14,329 bases of DNA. Origin: Nanobdellota archaeon. GTDB taxonomy: Archaea; Nanobdellota; Nanobdellia; Woesearchaeales; GW2011-AR9. Position 1 is the stretch's first letter, and each line of letters opens with the position of its first letter. Under the pieces are notes generated by a model. That model searched no databases and was not told where the DNA came from. It saw only the letters and a program-made list of their open reading frames with translations. Shown here piece by piece: positions 8,396-13,224 of this stretch. Location: positions 1-14,329 of the forward strand of contig JAUYPT010000141.1 of the NCBI GenBank assembly GCA_030695685.1, in the 5' to 3' direction. The position numbers and the translations under genes are program-made.

Positions 8396-9199
8396 ATGCC
8401 AGAGTTACCAGAAGTAGAAACAATTGTCCAGCAGCTGCGGCAAAAAATACTTCATAAGACAACATATCAACTTGATATTGTAGATTCAAAAGTTGTTGAT
8501 TCTCGTATTACGCAATATCTTCCTTTTACTATCACTGCCATTTCTCGGAGAGGAAAATCAATCATCATGCACTTGGATAATGGCCGTTTTTTGCTGACGC
8601 ATTTGCGGATGACAGGGCATTTTCATTATCGTGCCAAAGATCAGAAAGATGATTCCTATCAAAAGTTCCTGTGCGGCACGTTTTATTTTAACGATGGCAG
8701 TTTTTTGACTCATAATTCCATCCGCCGTTTTGGAAGCATAACCATTCATGACAAAATTAGCCTGGAAAAGATATTGTCAAAACTTGGACCGGAACCATTA
8801 GCAGAAGACTTTACCTCCCCTGATTTTGTGACGCTGCTGTCATTGTTTCCTAACGCCAATATTAAAACGAAATTGCTCGACCAGCACTGCCTTGCCGGCA
8901 TTGGCAATATTTATGCGCAGGAAGCGCTGTATCATGCCGGCATTAATCCTGAGCGTAAAATTAAAGACATTTCTTCCTCAAAATTAGATAAGCTCTATAA
9001 GGAACTACGGCAGATATTATTATTGTCGATTGAAAATCAGGGTTCTACGGTTGATACGTATTCTAATCTTACCGGGCAGGGCAAGTTCCAAAATTACTTG
9101 GCAGTGTATCATCAAAAAAACTGTCCCAAAAGCCATCCCTTACAAAACATTAAAAAAGGCGGAAGAAGTACTTTCTATTGTCCACAGTGTCAAAAATAG
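8396..9199 (+). CDS. mutM: Formamidopyrimidine-DNA glycosylase (Fpg/MutM)
   Basis: 267 residues, full length for the family. The chain opens MPELPEVE, giving the catalytic N-terminal Pro (after Met removal) and Glu. Other hallmarks: Lys54 in RRGKS (beta-hairpin Lys), HLRMTGHF (69-76), the helix-two-turn-helix segment IKTKLLDQ followed by AGIGNIYAQEALYHAGI, and a C-terminal GGRSTFYCPQCQ zinc-finger end with the conserved Arg257. The enzyme removes oxidised purines such as 8-oxoG and nicks the strand. The zinc finger is unusual: C243, then Ser246 where the second Cys is expected (with His247 next to it), then C262 and C265. Fpg is mainly bacterial, so lateral acquisition is plausible (inference). 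No Shine-Dalgarno is seen; the ATG lies ~27 nt from a TATA box, so it is probably leaderless. Confidence 0.93.
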   Translation: MPELPEVETIVQQLRQKILHKTTYQLDIVDSKVVDSRITQYLPFTITAISRRGKSIIMHLDNGRFLLTHLRMTGHFHYRAKDQKDDSYQKFLCGTFYFNDGSFLTHNSIRRFGSITIHDKISLEKILSKLGPEPLAEDFTSPDFVTLLSLFPNANIKTKLLDQHCLAGIGNIYAQEALYHAGINPERKIKDISSSKLDKLYKELRQILLLSIENQGSTVDTYSNLTGQGKFQNYLAVYHQKNCPKSHPLQNIKKGGRSTFYCPQCQK

Positions 9200-9202
9200 A
9201 GG

Positions 9203-9475
9203 TTGGATGTTGCAACAATGATCGGAAAGCTGTTACGGAAGTTACGGGGCATACCAGAAGACGATACTAAAAATTATCCTAACCGTTTCCTTAAATTTTA
9301 TTATCGCAATCATAAAAGGTTAATCAAGGAACGTCATAGTCTTTATAAGAACAAAAGAAAAAAGGGAATTTGCGTCCGCTGCAGTCAGCCAGTCATTTCG
9401 GATATTATTTTTTGCTCGTATCACCGCCAAAAACAGCAGGGATATAATCACAAAGCACGTTCTCACAAAAGCTGA
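9203..9475 (+). CDS. Small basic Zn-ribbon-like protein
   Basis: 90 residues from TTG 9203, or 85 from ATG 9218 (MIGKLLRKL). Strongly basic, with a run of Lys/Arg (LIKERHSLYKNKRKKG) and then a C-x2-C ... C-x2-H zinc-binding set (CVRC ... CSYH). The arrangement is typical of small nucleic-acid-binding or HNH-adjacent zinc ribbons, but no catalytic motif is present. It begins 3 nt after the fpg stop, so it is probably co-transcribed with fpg. Its last 13 nt overlap the convergent metallophosphoesterase gene. Family not recognised; function unknown. Confidence 0.65.
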   Translation: MDVATMIGKLLRKLRGIPEDDTKNYPNRFLKFYYRNHKRLIKERHSLYKNKRKKGICVRCSQPVISDIIFCSYHRQKQQGYNHKARSHKS

Positions 9476-10194
9476 ACGGATTTCTTGTCGGATAATTTCT
9501 GAATCTCTTTCACGGTTCCAAATGGGAAAACATTTCCTTGATGCGTGATATAAACTGTATAAGAGCTAAGATTGGTGAGAAAAGGGCTTAACACTTGTTC
9601 TTTGAGAATATCTGTTCCTTCCAGCAGCGGTTTAAAGCTGGGAACAGCAATTAGTTCTTTTCCCTGCCATTTTCCGTGAAGAAAGCATTTGAATTTTTCC
9701 CGTTTGCTCTGATACTGTAGTGTAATTGCCGGATGTTCATGGCCAATAATGATTGTTTTTGCCTTCGTTTTGACTAATTTGTCCCCGTGAATGATCAAGA
9801 CATCTCCTGTTTTGTATTCTGTGACCACTTTAATATTTCTTTTCGTCGTTATTGCAGTGATGATGGGATCATGGTTTCCTTTAATGATAACTATTTCTGC
9901 ACATCTGGCAGCGCAAAAATCCAGAAATTGCAATATTTCTTTCCATTCCTGGTGTAAGATTGTGCCAAACTCATGCTTTAGATCGCCATTGATGATAATC
10001 GTTTTTGGTTTTACACTACGGAGAATTTTTTCCATCAGAGCAATAATCTCTTGTATTTGAAATTTTGGCACCAGAACGCCTTTGCGGTGCAATGCTTCTT
10101 CATACCCTAGATGAAGATCATTAATGATCAGGGCTTTTTCTTTTGTAAGCCACAACGCCGTTCCAATGATTTCTATATTCTTGCTGATTTCCAT
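9463..10194 (-). CDS. Archaeal metallophosphoesterase (SbcD-related / PdeM-like)
   Basis: 243 residues with the full calcineurin-like metal-site set: D26-x-H28 in INDLHLGYE, GDLKH (Asp71), KGNHD (105-109), IIHGD (His136) and GHEHP (151-155). Two metal ions are expected. The short size and motif spacing match the archaeal SbcD-related phosphoesterase family and the DNA-ligase-associated PdeM group, rather than full SbcD/Mre11 nucleases, because no capping or dimer domain follows. Substrate unknown; a cytosolic phosphodiesterase or phosphatase is likely. It starts with ATG 10194 (MEISKNIEII), is monocistronic, and has an inverted repeat between the start codon and the likely TATA element. Confidence 0.88.
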   Translation of the reverse strand: MEISKNIEIIGTALWLTKEKALIINDLHLGYEEALHRKGVLVPKFQIQEIIALMEKILRSVKPKTIIINGDLKHEFGTILHQEWKEILQFLDFCAARCAEIVIIKGNHDPIITAITTKRNIKVVTEYKTGDVLIIHGDKLVKTKAKTIIIGHEHPAITLQYQSKREKFKCFLHGKWQGKELIAVPSFKPLLEGTDILKEQVLSPFLTNLSSYTVYITHQGNVFPFGTVKEIQKLSDKKSVQLL

Positions 10195-10204
10195 ATTTTT
10201 TGGG

Positions 10205-10221
10205 AACGGTATTGTACCGTT
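10205..10221. promoter_or_regulatory. Perfect 7-bp inverted repeat, possible operator
   Basis: AACGGTA and TACCGTT are perfect inverted copies separated by TTG. The element lies between the start of the minus-strand phosphoesterase gene (10194) and the TATA-like sequence at 10225-10234. Its place fits an operator covering the start region of the phosphoesterase promoter, or a short hairpin in its leader; it also lies just upstream of the tRNA-Gly TATA box. Confidence 0.4.
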
Positions 10222-10224
10222 ATC

Positions 10225-10234
10225 TTTATAAATA
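10225..10234 (+). promoter_or_regulatory. TATA box of tRNA-Gly
   Basis: TTTATAAATA lies with its centre about 30 nt before the tRNA 5' end at 10260. The same AT-rich core could serve the divergent phosphoesterase gene. Confidence 0.55.
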
Positions 10235-10297
10235 AATTGTTTATAGGCTCTACTATAGTGCGGTGGTAGTATAGTGGCCTAGTATTCGGCGTTGCCA

Positions 10298-10311
10298 TTA
10301 TAAATGCAGAA
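10298..10311 (+). other. tRNA-Gly intron 1 (37/38)
   Basis: The central 4-bp helix is TTGC/GCAG. The 5' bulge is CA|T and the 3' bulge AA|A, cut after the second base on each side as the archaeal splicing endonuclease does. The intron is 14 nt long, at the canonical position after base 37. Confidence 0.85.
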
Positions 10312-10332
10312 ACGCTGTGACCCGGGTTCAAA

Positions 10333-10370
10333 AGCCAGTTACACTGAGATTACATGTAATAGCATGAATG
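10333..10370 (+). other. tRNA-Gly intron 2 (T loop, 59/60)
   Basis: The central helix is TTCA (bases 54-57) with TGAA; bulges AA|A and TG|T. The inner helix GTTACA pairs with TGTAAT. The intron begins AGCCAGTTACA, the same 11 bases as the tRNA-Lys T-loop intron. Confidence 0.85.
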
Positions 10371-10493
10371 TCCCGGCCACCGCATTTATTCTCTTTTAAT
10401 AATAGCACTTTTTAATAGTTTAGAAATTGAACTTTCCACAGTGTCTTTTTGGGTAAATCCTCAGGGTGATTTTCTTTGACGAGAATAAAAAAA

Positions 10494-11156
10494 TTAGGTA
10501 ATATTTTTAGTTTGAAGTGCACCTGCAATATGAATTAATGCATTGTAAGCTAAGCCATAATCATCTCTTTTAGCCTTATGTTTTTTTGATAAATAGTTTG
10601 CTCTCTCTGAAATTCTTTTAAGAATGATATTCTTATTAGCTCTTTGTAACTCAACCATAACTGCATCAAATTTTTTTTCAATTCCTTCAACAAGAGGAAT
10701 AGAATCTCCACTGTATTCCCACTGGACCATCATTGATGACGAGACACCATATTGTATTGTTCCAAGAATCAAACCAAAAGCATAACCTAAACTCCCAATT
10801 CTTTTATCAATTTTCTCTTCATCCTTAAATTCTTCTAAAAACGCAATTGCTTGATCTAATCTTTCATTAATCCCGTCAATAAACGCTTCCTTAGCTGCTT
10901 CTGATTTTGTAAGCCCTTCTTTCACAGCAATTTTATTTTTAACTTGATTGTACTTAAGATTAAATTTTGTAATAAATTGTGCTTCTAATTCAGGAGTCAA
11001 TTCAATTTTAAGTAAAGAGAATACTGTCTTTAAATCATTTAATGCGACATTTCGATTAATTCTATCCTCAAACATTTTATTCACTTCATTAGTATAAAAA
11101 TGATTATTATATTTTTTATGATTATTAGCTAGTTTATTAATTTTATGATGAATCAT
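10494..11156 (-). CDS. Unrecognised soluble protein
   Basis: 220 residues from ATG 11156 (MIHHKINKLANN). An AGGAGGT sequence on the minus strand (about 11170-11176) gives a strong but rather distant ribosome site (~14 nt); ATG 11075 (MFEDRINRN) is an alternative. The frame stays open upstream to 11465, but that stretch is the antisense of a membrane protein and reads as shadow (many Cys and Ser). The protein is Lys/Glu-rich and mostly helical (LNDLKTVFSLLKIELTPELEAQF, FIDGINERLDQAIAFLEEF), with a Gly/Ser/Tyr-rich middle (GYAFGLILGTIQYGVSSSM). No signal peptide or family recognised. It lies downstream of the membrane protein ending at 11225, same strand, gap 68 nt, so it may be co-transcribed. 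Function unknown. Confidence 0.7.
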   Translation of the reverse strand: MIHHKINKLANNHKKYNNHFYTNEVNKMFEDRINRNVALNDLKTVFSLLKIELTPELEAQFITKFNLKYNQVKNKIAVKEGLTKSEAAKEAFIDGINERLDQAIAFLEEFKDEEKIDKRIGSLGYAFGLILGTIQYGVSSSMMVQWEYSGDSIPLVEGIEKKFDAVMVELQRANKNIILKRISERANYLSKKHKAKRDDYGLAYNALIHIAGALQTKNIT

Positions 11157-11224
11157 AATAATTCTAGAATACCTCCTAACACATTTTGAAAAAATATTAA
11201 AAATAAAAAATAAAAAAAATATTC

Positions 11225-11581
11225 CTATCGTCGTGCAAGAACAAATACTGCTCGTAACGCAACAAGAATGGTTGCTGGAACGAAAAGCATTAAAATTCCC
11301 CGAAGAATATTGCCTATCACTGGAGCTAATGTATCCAATACGCCAACTTCTACGCCAAGGAATGATACTAGCACTAGTACTGTTCCACTGGTTAAAAATG
11401 CAGAAACTTCTGTTGCAGCTATATTCAACACTCCGACAACAATGCCTAACAAGAATACAAGCCATAACATTGTTGATTGGTATGGTCCCGTTAATCCTAA
11501 TCCCAGTAATACTGCAAGAACAAGACCAATCAGAAACGACCAGCTTCCTATCATGTTTCTACCGCTCATTTTTTTTGCCAT
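11225..11581 (-). CDS. Small integral membrane protein (four helices)
   Basis: 118 residues from ATG 11581 (MAKKMSGRN). The GTG that opens the frame at 11593 lies inside the ribosome site (GAGAGGTGAT, ~7 nt before ATG 11581), so the later ATG is the better start. Four hydrophobic helices are visible: IGSWSFLIGLVLAVLLGLGL, STMLWLVFLLGIVVGVLNIA, a Val/Leu-rich FLTSGTVLVLVSFLGV, and ILRGILMLFVPATILVALRAVFVL. Only a basic end (LARR) follows. No motif or family recognised; compact hydrophobic proteins of this kind are common in DPANN genomes. It is followed by the unrecognised gene ending at 10494. Confidence 0.75.
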   Translation of the reverse strand: MAKKMSGRNMIGSWSFLIGLVLAVLLGLGLTGPYQSTMLWLVFLLGIVVGVLNIAATEVSAFLTSGTVLVLVSFLGVEVGVLDTLAPVIGNILRGILMLFVPATILVALRAVFVLARR

Positions 11582-11656
11582 CTTAACTATCACCTCTCTT
11601 TTTATGAGAAACTAAACCTAGCTTCTCGGAAATCTATCCTAGAGAAAAACTTTTTG

Positions 11657-11666
11657 GTTTAAAAGA
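11657..11666 (-). promoter_or_regulatory. Likely TATA element of the membrane protein gene
   Basis: On the minus strand CTTTTAAACC lies ~80 nt before ATG 11581, so a leader of about 50 nt is implied. The match is moderate. Confidence 0.35.
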
Positions 11667-11713
11667 CTTTTGTTTTTGAAAGCTGATTTTGTCGTGAAAA
11701 GAGCGTTTTTTGC

Positions 11714-11726
11714 ATAAAATATATAA
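11714..11726 (+). promoter_or_regulatory. TATA element of the small secreted protein gene
   Basis: ATAAAATATATAA lies ~67 nt before ATG 11787. A start ~25 nt downstream would fall near 11745, at the edge of the 11-bp tandem repeat. Confidence 0.5.
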
Positions 11727-11746
11727 CTTCTGTCTTGTCTTGCACA

Positions 11747-11768
11747 ACGTAAACAGTACGTAAACAGT
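11747..11768 (+). repeat. Perfect 11-bp tandem repeat in promoter/leader
   Basis: ACGTAAACAGT occurs twice in a row (11747-11757 and 11758-11768) with no spacer. It lies at the predicted transcription start, between the TATA element and the ribosome site TTAGGTGAT (about 11772-11780) of the gene at 11787. An 11-bp period puts both copies on nearly the same face of the helix, as in a regulator site. Confidence 0.7.
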
Positions 11769-11786
11769 AATCTTAGGTGATCAAAA

Positions 11787-12161
11787 ATGGTAAAATCAGT
11801 CCTTGGCGCAATAGCATTAACAGCTTTATTAACTATTAATAATAATTCTTCCTGTTTTACTTCGGGACAAGTGGATAAAGGATGGAAAGAAGCTTCAGCA
11901 GAATGTCCTCCGCTTCATTATATTATGAAATGGGACGATGGCAGTTATTGTACTGTTGGATCGTTTTCGGAAAGTTCTCTACTAGGTGGAGAACGCTGTG
12001 AAGGGGCAACGAGATGCTACCGTATTTGCGACCCTCGTTGTTTTTCGGAAATTGATGATGACATTAATTTTCTCTATGATAATATGGAAAATAATAATTA
12101 TATCCTCGGTAAGATAGACGATGATAAATTTAATATCCCTTATCATCAATTCCTAAAGTAG
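11787..12161 (+). CDS. Small secreted Cys-rich protein
   Basis: 124 residues. The N-terminus has a short signal peptide (MVKSVLGAIALTALLTI). The mature part has seven Cys (23, 40, 55, 71, 77, 81, 85), in a pattern of CPPLHYIMKWDDGSYC and CYRICDPRC, suggesting disulfides outside the cell. The C-terminus is acidic and Asn-rich (EIDDDINFLYDNMENNN). Cys23 is close to the signal end but the preceding NSS is not a good lipobox. A clear AGGTGAT ribosome site lies ~6-7 nt before the ATG. No family recognised. It stands alone with its own promoter and tandem repeat, so it may be separately regulated; a role in surface or cell-cell interaction is only a guess. Confidence 0.7.
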   Translation: MVKSVLGAIALTALLTINNNSSCFTSGQVDKGWKEASAECPPLHYIMKWDDGSYCTVGSFSESSLLGGERCEGATRCYRICDPRCFSEIDDDINFLYDNMENNNYILGKIDDDKFNIPYHQFLK

Positions 12162-12173
12162 ATATATTTAAAC
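12162..12173 (+). promoter_or_regulatory. TATA element of tRNA-Tyr
   Basis: ATATATTTAAAC lies ~40-50 nt before the tRNA 5' end at 12212, so a short (~18-nt) leader is implied. It begins one base after the previous gene's stop. Confidence 0.45.
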
Positions 12174-12248
12174 CAAAAGCTTAATAAAAACAGTACTTCT
12201 CACGAGAGTATCCCCCCTTAGTTTAGTGGCTAGAACGCTCGGCTGTAG

Positions 12249-12306
12249 CAGGTGTTTGACGTTCGTCTTCGAGACGCTAGGATGAAAAACACTCAGTCGT
12301 GTAGTC
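12249..12306 (+). other. tRNA-Tyr intron 1 (37/38)
   Basis: The central helix CTGT/GTAG has two G-U pairs; bulges AG|C and TC|A. Inside the intron is a 5-bp hairpin CGTCT-TCG-AGACG (12264-12276) enclosed by a GGTGTTT/AAACACT pairing. Confidence 0.75.
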
Positions 12307-12322
12307 ACCGAGAGATCCCCGG

Positions 12323-12362
12323 TAAACTTTGACAAGGTTGTAGTTTGGCATGGTTTGGGAAA
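12323..12362 (+). other. tRNA-Tyr intron 2 (53/54, T stem/loop border)
   Basis: The central helix is CCC (12318-12320) with GGG (12357-12359) plus a C-A mismatch; bulges GG|T and AA|T; inner helix AAAC (12324-12327) with GTTT (12353-12356). The cut inferred from the bulges restores a normal CCCGG-TTCGAAT-CTGGG T arm. Confidence 0.7.
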
Positions 12363-12454
12363 TTCGAATCTGGGAGGGGGGATTCATTTTTATAGTGCAC
12401 AAATGACTCCTCTCATTTGCAAAACGCCTTCCGTAAGTCAAAGTAACCGTAAGT

Positions 12455-12464
12455 TTTATAAATA
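12455..12464 (+). promoter_or_regulatory. TATA box in the tRNA-Tyr/tRNA-Asp gap
   Basis: TTTATAAATA is a good match, with a predicted start near 12486-12490. No protein gene follows before tRNA-Asp at 12627. Confidence 0.45.
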
Positions 12465-12486
12465 CCCTGCTGTTTTTACCACAAAA

Positions 12487-12618
12487 TGACAGCGTACTCT
12501 TCTACATCTAGTTGTCTTACACACATTTTATGGATAATTAGTGGGTAGATAGTATACTGTTACAATGCGTGCAGAGGACAGCAGTCCTTTGCTGGTTTGA
12601 AGGAAAAAGTTTTTCCTT
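12487..12618 (+). ncRNA. Possible small RNA or structured leader before tRNA-Asp
   Basis: This gap has no convincing reading frame but has a TATA box at its start and two strong hairpins at its end. The first is GCAGAGGAC-AGCA-GTCCTTTGC (12571-12592, 9 bp with one G-U). The second is an inverted repeat AAGGAAAAA/TTTTTCCTT with one base between (12600-12618), ending 8 nt before the tRNA. It may be an unrecognised small RNA or the leader of the tRNA-Asp/Lys transcript. No box C/D or H/ACA signature was found. Confidence 0.3.
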
Positions 12619-12626
12619 TGATGTTT

Positions 12627-12752
12627 GCCCTGGTGGTGTAGTTCGGTCTAGCATGAAGCCCTGTCACGGCTTCGACCCGGGTTCAAAAGCCAATTACGAC
12701 CATGGCATTAGAGGTGTCAGACAGTAATTGCATGGATTTCCCGGCCAGGGCG
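12627..12752 (+). tRNA. tRNA-Asp(GTC) with a T-loop intron
   Basis: Acceptor GCCCTGG (12627-12633) pairs with CCAGGGC (12745-12751), discriminator G12752. Anticodon stem AAGCC/GGCTT, loop CTGTCAC uninterrupted, anticodon GTC at 12663-12665. T stem CCGGG/CCCGG with the loop TTCAAA...T split by a 51-nt intron at 59/60 (12688-12738). Without it the tRNA is 75 nt. It lies 30 nt before tRNA-Lys and probably shares its transcript. Confidence 0.92.
12688..12738 (+). other. tRNA-Asp intron (T loop, 59/60)
   Basis: Central helix TTCA/TGGA, bulges AA|A and TT|T, inner helix CAATTAC/GTAATTG (7 perfect pairs). It opens AGCCAATTAC and contains GCATTAGAG, close to GCATTAAAG in the tRNA-Lys T-loop intron. 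Confidence 0.85.
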
Positions 12753-12754
12753 TT

Positions 12755-12774
12755 TAAGGCCCATTGTGGCCTTA
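12755..12774 (+). other. Hairpin in the tRNA-Asp/tRNA-Lys spacer
   Basis: TAAGGCC and GGCCTTA form a 7-bp stem with a 6-nt loop. It could be a precursor processing signal or a weak terminator; no T run follows. Confidence 0.4.
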
Positions 12775-12820
12775 TTAATCAAGGGCCGGTAGCTCAGCTT
12801 GGTAGAGCGCTTGACTTTTA

Positions 12821-12873
12821 TGCAAGCAAGATCCTGTGAAATCATCGATTTCGGGAGCTTCTTTACGGAAGCT
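12821..12873 (+). other. tRNA-Lys intron 1 (37/38)
   Basis: Central helix CTTT/GAAG, bulges TA|T and CT|A. The intron has an internal stem AGCTTC (12856-12861)/GAAGCT (12868-12873) that competes with or extends the splice structure. Confidence 0.8.
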
Positions 12874-12895
12874 ATCAAGCGGTCGCGAGTTCAAA

Positions 12896-12935
12896 AGCCA
12901 GTTACAGTACAGCATTAAAGTGTAATTGCGGAAAG
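12896..12935 (+). other. tRNA-Lys intron 2 (T loop, 59/60)
   Basis: Central helix TTCA/GGAA (three pairs plus A-G), bulges AA|A and AG|T, inner helix CAGTTACA/TGTAATTG (8 pairs, one G-U). It opens AGCCAGTTACA as in tRNA-Gly. Confidence 0.83.
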
Positions 12936-12987
12936 TCTCGTCCGGCCCGCTCATAGTCAACGATATTATCAGGGGGAATACAAAATC

Positions 12988-13224
12988 ATGACGTTGGATA
13001 TTACAAACCATAGTTTGGTACCAAAACATATGCGAGTAAGTGATGCGGAAAAAGAAAAGCTCTATGCACTCTATAATATTACTTCTAAAAAACTGCCTAA
13101 AATCATCATTACTGATCCTGCAATCGCAAAACTTACCGTCAAAGTAGGAGATATCATTAAAATTGAGCATCACAGCAAGACTGCCGGACTATCATCTTAT
13201 TATAGAGAGGTTGCTGATGAATAA
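12988..13224 (+). CDS. rpoH: DNA-directed RNA polymerase subunit H (RpoH/Rpb5 C-terminal)
   Basis: 78 residues, the usual archaeal length. The chain holds the conserved HSLVPKHMRVSDAEKEKLY start, LPKIIITDPAIAKL, VKVGDIIKIEHHSKTAG and the YYREV end of the Rpb5 C-terminal domain. It is the archaeal RNA polymerase 'jaw' subunit that binds near downstream DNA. A purine-rich CAGGGGGAAT lies about 10-15 nt before the ATG. Its TAA overlaps the rpoB start by 8 nt, the conserved rpoH-rpoB order of archaea. A tRNA cluster lies just upstream. Confidence 0.96.
   Translation: MTLDITNHSLVPKHMRVSDAEKEKLYALYNITSKKLPKIIITDPAIAKLTVKVGDIIKIEHHSKTAGLSSYYREVADE

Larger units (their letters stand above)
10260..10384 (+). 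tRNA. tRNA-Gly(GCC) with two introns
   Basis: The acceptor GCGGTGG (10260-10266) pairs with CCACCGC (10377-10383), discriminator A10384, no CCA encoded. The anticodon stem is CGGCG/CGCTG with loop TTGCCA...A; anticodon GCC is 10294-10296. The T stem is CCGGG (10322-10326) with CCCGG (10372-10376). Two insertions interrupt it: 14 nt in the anticodon loop at 37/38 (10298-10311) and 38 nt in the T loop at 59/60 (10333-10370). Removing both leaves exactly 73 nt with a canonical TTCAAAT T loop. Both sites form bulge-helix-bulge (BHB) splice motifs. A TATA box lies upstream. Confidence 0.93.
12212..12382 (+). tRNA. tRNA-Tyr(GTA) with two introns
   Basis: The acceptor CCCCCCT (12212-12218) pairs with AGGGGGG (12375-12381), discriminator A12382; C1-G72 is the archaeal tRNA-Tyr signature. 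Anticodon stem CTCGG/CCGAG, loop CTGTAG...A, anticodon GTA at 12245-12247. T stem CCCGG (12318-12322) and CTGGG (12370-12374) with loop TTCGAAT. Two insertions: 58 nt at 37/38 (12249-12306) and 40 nt at 53/54, between T stem and T loop (12323-12362). Removing both gives exactly 73 nt. Confidence 0.9.
12783..12949 (+). tRNA. tRNA-Lys(TTT) with two introns
   Basis: Acceptor GGGCCGG (12783-12789) pairs with CCGGCCC (12942-12948), discriminator G12949. D stem GCTC/GAGC. Anticodon stem CTTGA/TCAAG, loop CTTTTA...A, anticodon TTT at 12817-12819. T stem GCGAG/CTCGT. Insertions of 53 nt at 37/38 (12821-12873) and 40 nt at 59/60 (12896-12935); removing both leaves 74 nt with a TTCAAAT T loop. Confidence 0.92.

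Noticed and set aside
8343..8489. Extended start of the PH-like protein at 8489
   Set aside because: It would overlap fpg and read through the TATA element; ATG 8342 is at the right distance from the promoter.
10260..10384. tRNA-Gly as a pseudogene because of the T-loop insertion
   Set aside because: Removing the two predicted introns restores every stem and a 73-nt tRNA, and the same 59/60 insertion recurs in two other tRNAs.
11157..11465. N-terminal extension of the unrecognised minus-strand protein
   Set aside because: This stretch is out of frame within the four-helix membrane protein gene, is Ser/Cys-rich, and a ribosome site lies before ATG 11156.
11233..11615. Plus-strand reading frames opposite the membrane protein
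   Set aside because: The minus frame has four clean membrane helices and a ribosome site, while the plus frames show no family features and no ribosome site.
12249..12306. Box C/D guide RNA inside the tRNA-Tyr intron
   Set aside because: GGATGAA resembles a C box, but no D box CTGA is seen and the 58-nt intron is short for a guide.
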